Source: Candidatus Mediterraneibacter stercorigallinarum | GTDB lineage: Bacteria > Bacillota > Clostridia > Lachnospirales > Lachnospiraceae | DNA: 8,894 nucleotides | Assembly (NCBI GenBank): GCA_019116185.1 | Contig: DXCD01000167.1 | Coordinates: forward strand, 1-8,894 | Direction: 5' to 3' | The notes under the pieces: generated by a model | What the model saw: only the letters and a program-made list of their open reading frames with translations | Told to the model about the DNA's origin: nothing | The model's database searches: none | Made by a program: the position numbers and the translations under genes | Part shown: in pieces, positions 1 through 6,445 of the stretch | Numbering within the stretch: the stretch's first letter is position 1 | Layout of the letters: each line of letters begins with the position of its first letter

Positions 1-187
1 GATGCCTGAGGCGCAGCCGAATCGTCCGCGTGGCAATTGCTTTTAGCCTTGTTTCCTTCCTTTGTAGTTTTTCTCAAATCGTGGAACGGAGCCGGAACCA
101 CACCCCGGTCCGCTACGAATACGTCTTAAAATCAACTACGGTTTTCGGACGTTATCTCCATCGGCCGTCTCCCCGGCAAATCCAGAT
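1..187. other. Gene-free left edge
   Basis: This stretch lies downstream of the degV-family gene and contains no recognised gene. A minus-strand frame is open from 125 to the window edge (about 41 codons, after a TAA at 128-126). Its later part has ordinary-looking codons, but there is no ATG and no ribosome binding site before its GTG (101-99) or TTG (77-75), so I do not call it a gene. The plus-strand frame that crosses this stretch runs into the antisense of the degV-family gene and looks like a shadow. Confidence 0.4.
87..112 (-). terminator. Imperfect hairpin, possible weak terminator
   Basis: Arms at 87-95 and 105-112 pair over eight base pairs (CGGA/TCCG and CCGG/CCGG) with one bulged base and a nine-base loop. 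It lies about 75 bases beyond the degV-family stop codon. On the minus strand no run of T follows it, so a classical intrinsic terminator is not shown. It could equally be a chance GC-rich fold. Confidence 0.25.
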
Positions 188-1051
188 TTACCTCTTATTG
201 CCCATACAGAACACTGCCACCACTCCCGGTCCTGTATGGCTGCCGATCACGGTCCCGATATTGTTGATCAGGATATTATCAATGCCCATCTTCTCCCGGA
301 CGAGCTTTGCCACATACTCTGCATCTTCAATGCAGTCTCCGTGGGTGATCATAATAATGTCATTATCCCATCCTTTCGCCTGCTCTGCTGCCATATCCAC
401 GATCTTATTAAGGGATTTCTTTCTTCCCCTCTCTTTGCCGATCACCTGAAGTTTCCCGTTATCATCCATATGTATGATGGGCTTGATCTGTACAAGTGTG
501 CCGAGCACTGCTGTTGTTTTGGACACTCGGCCGCCTCTGTGCAGATGGTTCAGATCATCCACTGTGACATCATGGCAGATATGAAGTTTATTCTCTTCTA
601 CCCACTGCGCTGCTTCATCAATGGTTCTTCCCTTCGCTTTTTCCTGGAGAGCTTTATATAGCAGAAGCCCTTCCCCGAGGCAGGCGCACAAAGTATCAAT
701 CACAATGACTTTAGCCTCCGGATATTTCTCTTCCAGCATCTGTCCTGCAATCCGCATACTGTTCAGCGTTCCGCTTAAACCTGAGGAGAATCCGAGATGA
801 AGGATGTCTTTTCCTTCTTTGACGTAAGGTTCTAACAGATGCGCTGCTTCTTCCGGATTTACCTGGGAAGTGACGGACATCTTGCCTTCCCTGAGCTTTG
901 TAAAGAATTCTTTCGCCGTAAGGCCTTCCATATCCGTATATGTCTCCCCGTCTATCGTATATTTCAGCGGAATCACGGGAACGTGCCTTTCTTCCAGCCA
1001 TTCCTTCGGCAGATCCACTGTACTGTTCACTGTGATTACATAATCTCTCAT
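188..1051 (-). CDS. DegV family fatty-acid-binding protein
   Basis: DegV (FakB-like) proteins are soluble, two-domain proteins that bind a single fatty acid. In several Firmicutes they present it to the kinase FakA, giving acyl-phosphate for membrane lipid synthesis; no fakA is in this window. The 287-residue length is normal. Family landmarks appear in order: the N-terminal NSTVDLP, the TSQVNP segment near residue 61, SSGLSGT near 90, the GGRVSK-to-IKPI stretch near 175-193, RGRKKS, an HGD motif, and C-terminal GSHTGPG. An in-frame ATG at 1057 is rejected as the start because AGGAGGA (1065-1059) would touch it; the ATG at 1051 sits seven bases away. The gene has its own promoter, so it is probably transcribed alone. 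The family is clear; the lipid specificity and the FakA partner are not visible. Confidence 0.93.
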   Translation of the reverse strand: MRDYVITVNSTVDLPKEWLEERHVPVIPLKYTIDGETYTDMEGLTAKEFFTKLREGKMSVTSQVNPEEAAHLLEPYVKEGKDILHLGFSSGLSGTLNSMRIAGQMLEEKYPEAKVIVIDTLCACLGEGLLLYKALQEKAKGRTIDEAAQWVEENKLHICHDVTVDDLNHLHRGGRVSKTTAVLGTLVQIKPIIHMDDNGKLQVIGKERGRKKSLNKIVDMAAEQAKGWDNDIIMITHGDCIEDAEYVAKLVREKMGIDNILINNIGTVIGSHTGPGVVAVFCMGNKR

Positions 1052-1058
1052 TTTCATA

Positions 1059-1065
1059 TCCTCCT
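1059..1065 (-). promoter_or_regulatory. RBS deciding the degV-family start
   Basis: AGGAGGA on the minus strand lies seven bases before the ATG at 1051 and only one base before the ATG at 1057. This selects the inner start codon. Confidence 0.8.
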
Positions 1066-1108
1066 GAAAATATATCCGCTCTCTCTATCGGCAGATTCAT
1101 CTTTAACT

Positions 1109-1137
1109 ATCATATCACTTTTTTATACGTTAGGCAA
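1109..1137 (-). promoter_or_regulatory. Extended -10 sigma-A promoter for the degV-family gene
   Basis: On the minus strand, TTGCCT (1137-1132) is followed after exactly 17 bp by TATGAT (1114-1109). A TG one base before the -10 makes it an extended -10 element, and the spacer is A-rich. Transcription would begin near 1102 and leave a leader of about 50 bases ending in the strong ribosome binding site. No riboswitch-like fold is visible in that leader. Confidence 0.65.
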
Positions 1138-1187
1138 AATTTTTTACACATTGGAGAGTTTGTATAATTTTCTTTCCTTATAAAGTG

Positions 1188-1226
1188 TTCCCGGTCAGCA
1201 CAAATGAAGAGACGCGCCGCCGGGAA
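1188..1226. repeat. Inverted repeat between spoVAF and the degV-family gene
   Basis: TTCCCGG (1188-1194) and CCGGGAA (1220-1226) are perfect seven-base inverted arms around a 25-base centre. It lies upstream of the degV promoter and downstream of the spoVAF stop. No T-run follows on either strand, so it is not a standard terminator. It could be a distal operator or part of a longer 3' structure of the spoVAF transcript. Confidence 0.35.
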
Positions 1227-1245
1227 TAGTCCAATGGTAATATAA

Positions 1246-1260
1246 CCTGAAATTTTCAGG
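1246..1260 (-). terminator. Palindrome after spoVAF, possible terminator
   Basis: Three bases after the spoVAF TAG stop, CCTGAAA and TTTCAGG form a perfect 15-base palindrome with one central base. On the minus strand it is followed by TTATATT. The stem would be short (about five pairs once a loop is allowed) and AT-rich, so termination would be weak. Its position is right for a gene-end signal. Confidence 0.35.
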
Positions 1261-1263
1261 ATA

Positions 1264-2631
1264 CTAATTGAGTTTAACATTCACATAATTTCGGCCTGAG
1301 AGTGTTTTATTAAAAATAAGAAAGCACAGTACAAGAATACACCCGATAATAAATCCATATAAGTCAAATACCCCGGTAAGGATAAGAAGCATCAGGCGCA
1401 TAAATTTCAGTGCATAACCAAGTTCAAAGTTTGGCTGGGTGTAATTTGCAACAGCAACAAACGCCATATACAGCATGACTTCGGAATTAAACCACCCTGA
1501 CTGTACGGAGAATTCTCCCATAACAATGCCTGCGATCACACTTAAAGGCGTACTCAGCATGGTCGGCGTATTCATGGCGGCCAGCCGCAGACCATCTATT
1601 GACAATTCCAGAAGAAGGAACTGAAAGATCAGAGGGATATTCACTGTGTCCTGAACTGCAACAAAGTCAAAAGCCCGGGGCAGCCACTCTTCGTTCTGCA
1701 TGAACAGAAGATAAAGCGGTGTAAAAAAAACAGTGGCAATGGTGATCAGTGTCCTTGTCACCTTCAGATACACAGCTGTCACTGTTGGGAAATAATAATC
1801 ATTTGCCTCCTCGATCATATCAAGTATGGATGTGGGCAGGATCATGGCTGAAGGCGAATTGTCCACCAGGATCACCACCTTACCTTCCAGAAGACATGCG
1901 GCAGCCGTATCCGGGCGCTCTGTGAACTTAAACTTTGGGAACGGATTGAACCACTTGCGCTTGAATAGCGACTCTGCAAGGCTCTGCTGATTCATTCTCA
2001 GATCATCCACTTGAAGGCTCTCGATCCGATTTTTGAGATTTTTCAGAAGTTCATTGTCTACCCGGTCCTGCATATAACAGATGGCGATATCTGTACGCGA
2101 CGCCTGTCCCACCTCTGTCATCTCCATCACAAGATGCGGGTCACGGATCCTCCTGCGCATGAGGGCTGTATTGAATACGATCGTCTCCACGAAACCATCC
2201 CTTGACCCGCGCAGAGACCGGTCTTTATCCGGTTCTTCCACGCCTCGTGCAGGATAGGTGCGGCAGTCAATCGCAATACATTCTTTGTAACCGTCAATAA
2301 AAAGAACCGCCGGCCCTGAGAGGACATTTCTAATGACCTGGTCAAAATCTTCCAGTATGTCCACCTCAATATAGGGTACATTTTTCTGTATAAAGTCTTC
2401 TGCATCCTCCGGCATATCCTTTTCAGACACAGAAAGAAAGGAATCCATGATCTTCAACATTGCCTCGTCTTTGATAAAGCCGTCAATGTAGTAGAACACG
2501 GATGCCTTTCCCCCGATTTCCATTTCCCTCCGGATAATATCAAAGCTTTCTTTCACCGGAAGGATCTCGTTCATATATCTTATATTGTCTTCAAAGGAAA
2601 CGCTGAGCTTTTTACTGTTCTTCTCCACCAT
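1264..2631 (-). CDS. spoVAF: SpoVAF-like GerA-family spore membrane protein
   Basis: This protein belongs to the GerA family of spore inner-membrane proteins (germinant receptor A subunits and SpoVAF), which act in germination and ion or dipicolinate release. It has 455 residues, slightly short for the family. A soluble N-terminal half (about 1-285) carries the RGSRDGFVET segment near 141-150, then RRRIRDPHL, then the hallmark PFPKFKFTERPD at 230-241. A hydrophobic C-terminal half (about 290-440) holds several membrane segments, including one near 293-310 and a last one near 412-440. An upstream ATG at 2667 is rejected because AAGGAGGA (2648-2641) lies nine bases before the ATG at 2631. No GerAB/GerAC partners or other spoVA genes are nearby, which favours SpoVAF over a receptor A subunit, though that choice is inference. 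A forespore-type promoter lies just upstream. Confidence 0.85.
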   Translation of the reverse strand: MVEKNSKKLSVSFEDNIRYMNEILPVKESFDIIRREMEIGGKASVFYYIDGFIKDEAMLKIMDSFLSVSEKDMPEDAEDFIQKNVPYIEVDILEDFDQVIRNVLSGPAVLFIDGYKECIAIDCRTYPARGVEEPDKDRSLRGSRDGFVETIVFNTALMRRRIRDPHLVMEMTEVGQASRTDIAICYMQDRVDNELLKNLKNRIESLQVDDLRMNQQSLAESLFKRKWFNPFPKFKFTERPDTAAACLLEGKVVILVDNSPSAMILPTSILDMIEEANDYYFPTVTAVYLKVTRTLITIATVFFTPLYLLFMQNEEWLPRAFDFVAVQDTVNIPLIFQFLLLELSIDGLRLAAMNTPTMLSTPLSVIAGIVMGEFSVQSGWFNSEVMLYMAFVAVANYTQPNFELGYALKFMRLMLLILTGVFDLYGFIIGCILVLCFLIFNKTLSGRNYVNVKLN

Positions 2632-2640
2632 AGAATTTAT

Positions 2641-2648
2641 TCCTCCTT
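2641..2648 (-). promoter_or_regulatory. RBS deciding the spoVAF start
   Basis: AAGGAGGA on the minus strand sits nine bases before the ATG at 2631. It falls inside the 12-codon extension that would follow from the ATG at 2667, so the shorter start is preferred. Confidence 0.8.
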
Positions 2649-2680
2649 CTCTGCCGGGAGTCAGCATTATTTTCTATGGT

Positions 2681-2709
2681 TAGATTGCCCCGTTCTTCCA
2701 TGTTTATGC
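2681..2709 (-). promoter_or_regulatory. Candidate sigma-F/sigma-G promoter for spoVAF
   Basis: On the minus strand GCATA (2709-2705) matches the forespore -35 pattern G-H-A-T-R. It is followed after 17 bp by CAATCTA (2687-2681), which matches C-A-T-n-H-T-A except at one position. The -10 is preceded by a run of G, as in sigma-F promoters (GG-n-n-A-n-n-H-T-A). Transcription would begin near 2674, about 43 bases before the spoVAF ATG. The consensus forms are recalled from Bacillus subtilis. SpoVAF is known to be forespore-made, which supports the call, but this is pattern matching by eye. Confidence 0.5.
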
Positions 2710-2722
2710 AAATGAGCCGAAT

Positions 2723-3403
2723 TTACTCATCCTGTGTTTCTTCTTTAAGATATCCCGCCTTCTTCATCTTCTCGATCACCTGCGCCTGTCTCTGTCTTGC
2801 CAGCTCAGGGCTTGCCTGCGGATTATAATTGGTAGGTGCGTTGGGAATCCCCGCCAACAGCGTACATTCATCAAAATTCATCTCTGACGGCGTTTTCCCG
2901 AAATAGCCTTCCGCGGCATCTCCCACGCAATAATAATTATTACCGAAAAAGATCGAATTCACATACAGTTCAAGTATTTTATCCTTCTCCAGCACAGATT
3001 CGATCTTAAACGCCATAAACATCTCCGCAATTTTACGCACAATCTTTTTATCCTGTGTGAAAAACTGGTTTTTGGCAAGCTGCTGTGTGATGGTGCTGCC
3101 GCCCTCCACGTAAGCCCCTGCCTTAATATCATTCACCAGGGCTCTGCCTATTGCAATCGGATCGATTCCGACATGGCTGTAAAATCGCTTGTCCTCCACG
3201 GACAATACTGCGTCAATATACGTCTGCGGCAGAGAATCCAGCGTGGTATAGTTATCGATGGACTCGATCTCTGCAGCCATCTCTTCCACGCTCTTAGCCT
3301 CCAGCGCTTCCCTGTAATCCGTATATCCCTGGTAAGTAAGGACTCCTCCGGCCACCAGAATACATAAAAAAATGAAAGAACACAGACGTTTGATCCATTT
3401 CAT
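2723..3403 (-). CDS. Monofunctional peptidoglycan glycosyltransferase (GT51)
   Basis: This enzyme polymerises lipid II into glycan strands at the outer face of the membrane. It has the glycosyltransferase domain only, with no penicillin-binding transpeptidase domain: 226 residues, typical of the single-domain class. One N-terminal membrane anchor spans about residues 7-25. The GT51 motifs follow in order: EDKRFYSHVG at 70-79 with the catalytic Glu70, GGSTITQQLAKN at 101-112, RKIAEMFMAFKIE at 123-135, and ILELYVNSIFFGN at 143-155 with the second conserved Glu at 145. YFGKTPSEM follows near 167. A moderate AGGAAA precedes the ATG. The neighbour spoVAF, 91 bp downstream on the same strand, hints at a role in spore wall or germ-cell wall synthesis, but that link is inference. 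No good promoter is visible before this gene. Confidence 0.93.
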   Translation of the reverse strand: MKWIKRLCSFIFLCILVAGGVLTYQGYTDYREALEAKSVEEMAAEIESIDNYTTLDSLPQTYIDAVLSVEDKRFYSHVGIDPIAIGRALVNDIKAGAYVEGGSTITQQLAKNQFFTQDKKIVRKIAEMFMAFKIESVLEKDKILELYVNSIFFGNNYYCVGDAAEGYFGKTPSEMNFDECTLLAGIPNAPTNYNPQASPELARQRQAQVIEKMKKAGYLKEETQDE

Positions 3404-3432
3404 ACTATAGTTTCCTGCCTTTCGTACTCTTC

Positions 3433-3454
3433 ACCGCCGCCCCGCAGCAGCGGT
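3433..3454 (-). promoter_or_regulatory. GC-rich hairpin in the glycosyltransferase leader
   Basis: Arms 3433-3440 and 3447-3454 pair over eight positions (one would be G-U in the RNA) around a six-base loop. It ends 29 bases before the glycosyltransferase ATG, just upstream of the ribosome binding region. No T-run follows it on the minus strand. It may stabilise a processed 5' end or influence translation. Confidence 0.35.
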
Positions 3455-3535
3455 CTCTTCTCCCATGTCTCAGGTACAGTATATAGAATCCGCCTGTATT
3501 CTTCCATCACATTTTCTTACGTTTTTAACGCCGGG

Positions 3536-3553
3536 ACTTACATTTCTGTAAGT
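3536..3553 (-). terminator. Stem-loop just after the dUTPase stop
   Basis: ACTTACA and TGTAAGT form a perfect seven-pair stem closed by a GAAA tetraloop (minus-strand reading), starting two bases after the dUTPase TAG. The following minus-strand bases are CCCGGCG, with no T-run, so it is not a complete intrinsic terminator. It could be a 3'-end stabiliser that partly separates the upstream operon from the glycosyltransferase gene. Confidence 0.4.
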
Positions 3554-3554
3554 T

Positions 3555-4067
3555 CTATGCTGTCGTGCTTCCGAATCCTCCGTTACGAACTGCCGTCACA
3601 TCATCATCCAGCGTGATCCCGTACTCCACGAAGATCCCCTGCATGAATCCCTCCCCAGCCTTGATCTCCACAGTTTTCCCTTCATTGGTGTCATTGGTGA
3701 TCTTGGCAAAGATATGTCCTTCATTGTCAGAATAATAATAATCGCTGTCAATGATCCCGACTGTATTGTTAAGCTGAAGACGGAACTTAAATCCAAGTCC
3801 GCTCCTCGGGTAACATTTGAGCACCCACTCCGGCTCCATCCATGCCCGGATGCCTGTCGGGACTTTCACGGTCTCCCCCGGCGCAAGTTTCAGAGTTACC
3901 GGAGCGAAGAAATCATATCCCGCGCTGCCTGCCGTGGCGCGTTTTGGAAGTTTGATCCCGGCATATATTTCACGGATCCTGGTTTCTTCTGCTGCTCCGA
4001 AGGTGTCTGTCCACCCCTCCCGGAACTGCTCTATGCTTACCTTTTCAAATTTTGCTATTCTCTTCAT
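3555..4067 (-). CDS. dut: dUTPase (dUTP diphosphatase)
   Basis: dUTPase hydrolyses dUTP to dUMP and pyrophosphate. This keeps uracil out of DNA and supplies dUMP for thymidylate synthesis. The 170-residue protein has the trimeric-type motifs in order: AGSAGYDFF at 46-54, PRSGLGFK at 87-94, GIIDSDYY at 104-111 with the catalytic Asp107, a motif 4 region with Gln143, and RNGGFGSTT at 161-169, the C-terminal lid that closes over the substrate. Two things differ from the textbook form: an N-terminal extension of about 38 residues, and motif 3 continuing as YYYSDNEG where Y-R-G-E is usual. AAGGAGA (4080-4074) sits six bases before the ATG. The gene begins 15 bp after the aminotransferase stop, so it is cotranscribed. 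A dCTP deaminase is the main alternative, but motif 5 fits dUTPase better. Confidence 0.9.
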   Translation of the reverse strand: MKRIAKFEKVSIEQFREGWTDTFGAAEETRIREIYAGIKLPKRATAGSAGYDFFAPVTLKLAPGETVKVPTGIRAWMEPEWVLKCYPRSGLGFKFRLQLNNTVGIIDSDYYYSDNEGHIFAKITNDTNEGKTVEIKAGEGFMQGIFVEYGITLDDDVTAVRNGGFGSTTA

Positions 4068-4082
4068 TCATTCTCTCCTTAT

Positions 4083-5258
4083 TCACTGGCAGAATATTCC
4101 GGACTCGTCCAGCACCCGGATAATCTCTTCGATCATTTTTTCGTCCACCACGAGAGCCATCCTGACATAGCCTTCCCCGCCTTTTCCGAAAGCGCTTCCC
4201 GGCGTCACGATCACTCCGGTCTTCTCCATCAGCTTCATGCAGAAATCTGCGGACGACTCATAACCCTGTGGAATCTTTGCCCACACGAACATGGTGCCCT
4301 GGCTGTCCGGCACATTCCAGCCGATCCTGCGAAGACCGCCGCACAGAGCCCTGCACCGCGCCGCATACTGCTGCCGCTGTTCCTCAATAAAATCATCCGG
4401 TCCGGTCAGCGCCGCGATCGCCGCATACTGCACCGGATAGAAGATCCCGTAATCAATCTGTGAGCGCAGCAGACGGAACCGGCTGATAACATCTTTATTT
4501 CCCACTACAAAAGAGATCCTTGCCCCTGTCAGATTGTAGGATTTGGACAGAGAATAAAACTCCACTCCCACATCCTTTGCCCCTTCAAATGAAAGGAAGG
4601 ACCTGCCCGGCTTCTCTGTAAATATAATATCCGAATACGCATTGTCATGTATAATGATAATATCATGCTCTTTGGCGAATGCGATCAGCTTTTCGTAAAA
4701 CTCGTCCGGCGCGCAGACACAGACCGGATTCAGCGGGTATGAAACCATCATATACTTTGTTCGTTCTAACGTTTCTTCGGGGATGCTGTCCAGATCCGGC
4801 AGATAGCCGTTCTTCTCTTCTATTGTATAATACTGCACATCCGCCTTTGCCATGATCCCGCTCATCTCAAACATAGGGTATCCGGGATCCGGCACCAGGA
4901 TCACATCCCCCGGGTCACAGAATACCAAACCGATATGCGCCATCGCCTCCTGTGACCCATAGACGGACATTATCTCATCTGTCGCCACATGCACGCCAAA
5001 ACGCTTCTCATACCGGTACTGCACTGCCTCCAGAAGTTCCGGAAGGTCTGCCAGGGAATACTTATAGTTCTCCGCCTTCCCGCAGGCATCCTGCATCGCC
5101 TTCATCACATGGGGCGCCGGCTGAAAATCCGGCGTTCCGACCGAAAGGTTATACACTGTTTTCCCAGCGCGCAGAAGCTGCTCTTTCTTTTCATTTAAAG
5201 CGCCGAATATCCCGGGCTTAAAATCATTGATCAAAGTCGAAAAATGACTGCTGTCCAC
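4083..5258 (-). CDS. Class I/II PLP-dependent aminotransferase
   Basis: This is a fold-type I aminotransferase of 391 residues, nearest in style to the LL-diaminopimelate/aspartate aminotransferase-like group. The visible cofactor and substrate residues are Asn177-Pro178 (in YPLNPV), Asp205 and Tyr208 (in HDNAYSD), the Schiff-base Lys239 in SLSKSYN, Arg247 in GARIS, and Arg366 near the C-terminus, which should hold the substrate carboxylate. The N-terminal FGALNEKKEQLL and SVGTPDF segments are also typical. Translation starts at a GTG, supported by AGGAGG (5273-5268) nine bases upstream. The gene follows the glycerate kinase by 21 bp and precedes dut by 15 bp. The substrate cannot be read from the sequence: the neighbours do not form a lysine pathway, so a diaminopimelate role is only a possibility. 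Confidence 0.88.
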   Translation of the reverse strand: MDSSHFSTLINDFKPGIFGALNEKKEQLLRAGKTVYNLSVGTPDFQPAPHVMKAMQDACGKAENYKYSLADLPELLEAVQYRYEKRFGVHVATDEIMSVYGSQEAMAHIGLVFCDPGDVILVPDPGYPMFEMSGIMAKADVQYYTIEEKNGYLPDLDSIPEETLERTKYMMVSYPLNPVCVCAPDEFYEKLIAFAKEHDIIIIHDNAYSDIIFTEKPGRSFLSFEGAKDVGVEFYSLSKSYNLTGARISFVVGNKDVISRFRLLRSQIDYGIFYPVQYAAIAALTGPDDFIEEQRQQYAARCRALCGGLRRIGWNVPDSQGTMFVWAKIPQGYESSADFCMKLMEKTGVIVTPGSAFGKGGEGYVRMALVVDEKMIEEIIRVLDESGIFCQ

Positions 5259-5267
5259 TTTTATCTT

Positions 5268-5273
5268 CCTCCT
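5268..5273 (-). promoter_or_regulatory. RBS supporting the aminotransferase GTG start
   Basis: AGGAGG on the minus strand is nine bases before the GTG at 5258. It lies in the 21-base gap after the glycerate kinase stop and supports the non-ATG start. Confidence 0.75.
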
Positions 5274-5279
5274 CTTTTG

Positions 5280-6422
5280 CTATTGCTTCATAACAGATCC
5301 GGCACGCAGCATACGAAACAGCCTCCTTGCTGCTCCCAGATACAGTTCTTCCGCCCGATCCAACGCTTCGGGCAGTTCCATTATCCCATTCACTGTGGTT
5401 ATCATCGAATCGATTCCATAAGCGAAAATATCTTCCGCTCCCCTGCCCATGCTTCCTACCACGGCTGCAGCCGGGATTCCATATGCCTTGCAGCGCATCC
5501 CCACTCCCTGCATGACTTTGCCGGATACGGACTGCCAGTCTGCCTGTCCTTCTCCTGTCACAACCAGGGAGACGCCTTCCAGCTTTTCATCAAAACCAGT
5601 CAGATCCAGGACCGTCTCAATCCCGGACTTTATCGTCCCTCCCAGGAAGGCCATGAGAGCGGCTCCGAGACCGCCTGCCGCGCCTGCGCCGGAAACCTGG
5701 TCCATATTTATGCCGGACAGATCTCTCAGCCTGTCCCGGTAATTGCACATTCCTGTTTCCAGTTCCTTCAGTATCTCAGGGGTTCCCCCTTTTTGGCTGC
5801 CATAAGTAAGAGTCGCGCCATTTTCTCCGCAAAGCGGATTCGTCACATCACACATTATAGTAAAGGTGCAGTTCTTCACCCTCTGATCCAGACCGGATAT
5901 ATCGATATCCCGCACCCGAATCAGATCTTCCCCGCATCCGGGAAGCTCTTTGCCTCTTTCATCGAGAAAGCGCACGCCCAGGGCTATCATACAGCCCATC
6001 CCGCCGTCGTTTGTCGCAGAACCGCCGATCGCGATGGATATCTCTGTAAAACCTTTTTCCAGAGCATCCTTTATCAACTCGCCGGTCCCATAAGAAGTCG
6101 TTTTGCGGGGATCTTTCTTATCATCCGGCACTAAAGTAAGCCCGGATGCCGCCGCCATCTCCATGACCGCAGTCTTCTCATCCAGCTTCCCGTAGCAGGC
6201 CTGCCTCTTTTCCAGCAGCGGTCCGTGCACATTCACTGTAACCTTGCTGCCGCCTGCCGCCGCGATCACTGCGTCCGTGGTGCCTTCCCCTCCGTCTGCC
6301 ATCTCCATGCTGCTGCATTCGCAGCCGGGAAAGACCTCCTGTGCCGCCAAAGTGAGCAGCTCTGCCGTGCGCCTGGAGGAAAGCGTTCCCTTAAATGAAT
6401 CCGATGCAAATAAAAACTTCAT
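5280..6422 (-). CDS. glxK: Glycerate kinase (GlxK/GarK family)
   Basis: This family phosphorylates D-glycerate with ATP to phosphoglycerate, usually 2-phosphoglycerate, which enters lower glycolysis. The protein has 380 residues, normal for the family. Motifs in order are the N-terminal SDSFKGTLSS, ADGGEGT near 44-50, GGSATNDGG near 133-141, a TNPLCGENGAT stretch, the glycine-rich SGAGAAGGLG, and TGEGQADWQS followed by SGK in the C-terminal half. The ATG at 6446, which overlaps the metA stop as TAATG, would add eight residues not typical of the family. The ATG at 6422 gives the usual MKF-SDSFKG beginning and has GGAGGG (6432-6427) four bases upstream, so it is preferred. Coupling to metA translation remains possible. 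No glycerate or glyoxylate transport or dehydrogenase genes lie nearby. Confidence 0.92.
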   Translation of the reverse strand: MKFLFASDSFKGTLSSRRTAELLTLAAQEVFPGCECSSMEMADGGEGTTDAVIAAAGGSKVTVNVHGPLLEKRQACYGKLDEKTAVMEMAAASGLTLVPDDKKDPRKTTSYGTGELIKDALEKGFTEISIAIGGSATNDGGMGCMIALGVRFLDERGKELPGCGEDLIRVRDIDISGLDQRVKNCTFTIMCDVTNPLCGENGATLTYGSQKGGTPEILKELETGMCNYRDRLRDLSGINMDQVSGAGAAGGLGAALMAFLGGTIKSGIETVLDLTGFDEKLEGVSLVVTGEGQADWQSVSGKVMQGVGMRCKAYGIPAAAVVGSMGRGAEDIFAYGIDSMITTVNGIMELPEALDRAEELYLGAARRLFRMLRAGSVMKQ

Positions 6423-6426
6423 ATGT

Positions 6427-6432
6427 CCCTCC
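6427..6432 (-). promoter_or_regulatory. RBS deciding the glycerate kinase start
   Basis: GGAGGG on the minus strand lies four bases before the ATG at 6422 and inside the alternative upstream extension. The upstream ATG at 6446 has only AAGGGA two bases before it, which is too close for good initiation. Confidence 0.65.
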
Positions 6433-6445
6433 GCCGGAACTGCCA

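Noticed and set aside
30..449. Plus-strand open frame across the left edge
   Set aside because: Most of it is antisense to the well-supported degV-family gene, it has no ribosome binding site, and it shows no recognisable domain.
711..1100. Second minus-strand frame overlapping the degV-family gene
   Set aside because: It is an out-of-frame shadow of the DegV coding sequence: Arg/Gly/Ser-rich, no motif, and its start would lie upstream of the DegV ribosome binding site.
1219..1293. Possible tRNA on the plus strand: a D-arm-like TAGTCCAATGGTA, with ends that can pair like an acceptor stem about 75 bases apart
   Set aside because: There is no proper seven-base anticodon loop with T before the anticodon and no T-arm, and the 3' half lies inside the spoVAF coding sequence. 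Chance resemblance is more likely.
3455..3520. Promoter for the glycosyltransferase gene (TATACT or sigma-K-like TATACTGTA near 3480)
   Set aside because: No acceptable -35 lies at the right distance for sigma-A, sigma-E, sigma-K or sigma-G, so it is not listed as a feature.
5244..6134. Plus-strand frame of 296 codons
   Set aside because: It is antisense to the glycerate kinase, whose motifs are complete; the frame shows no domain of its own.
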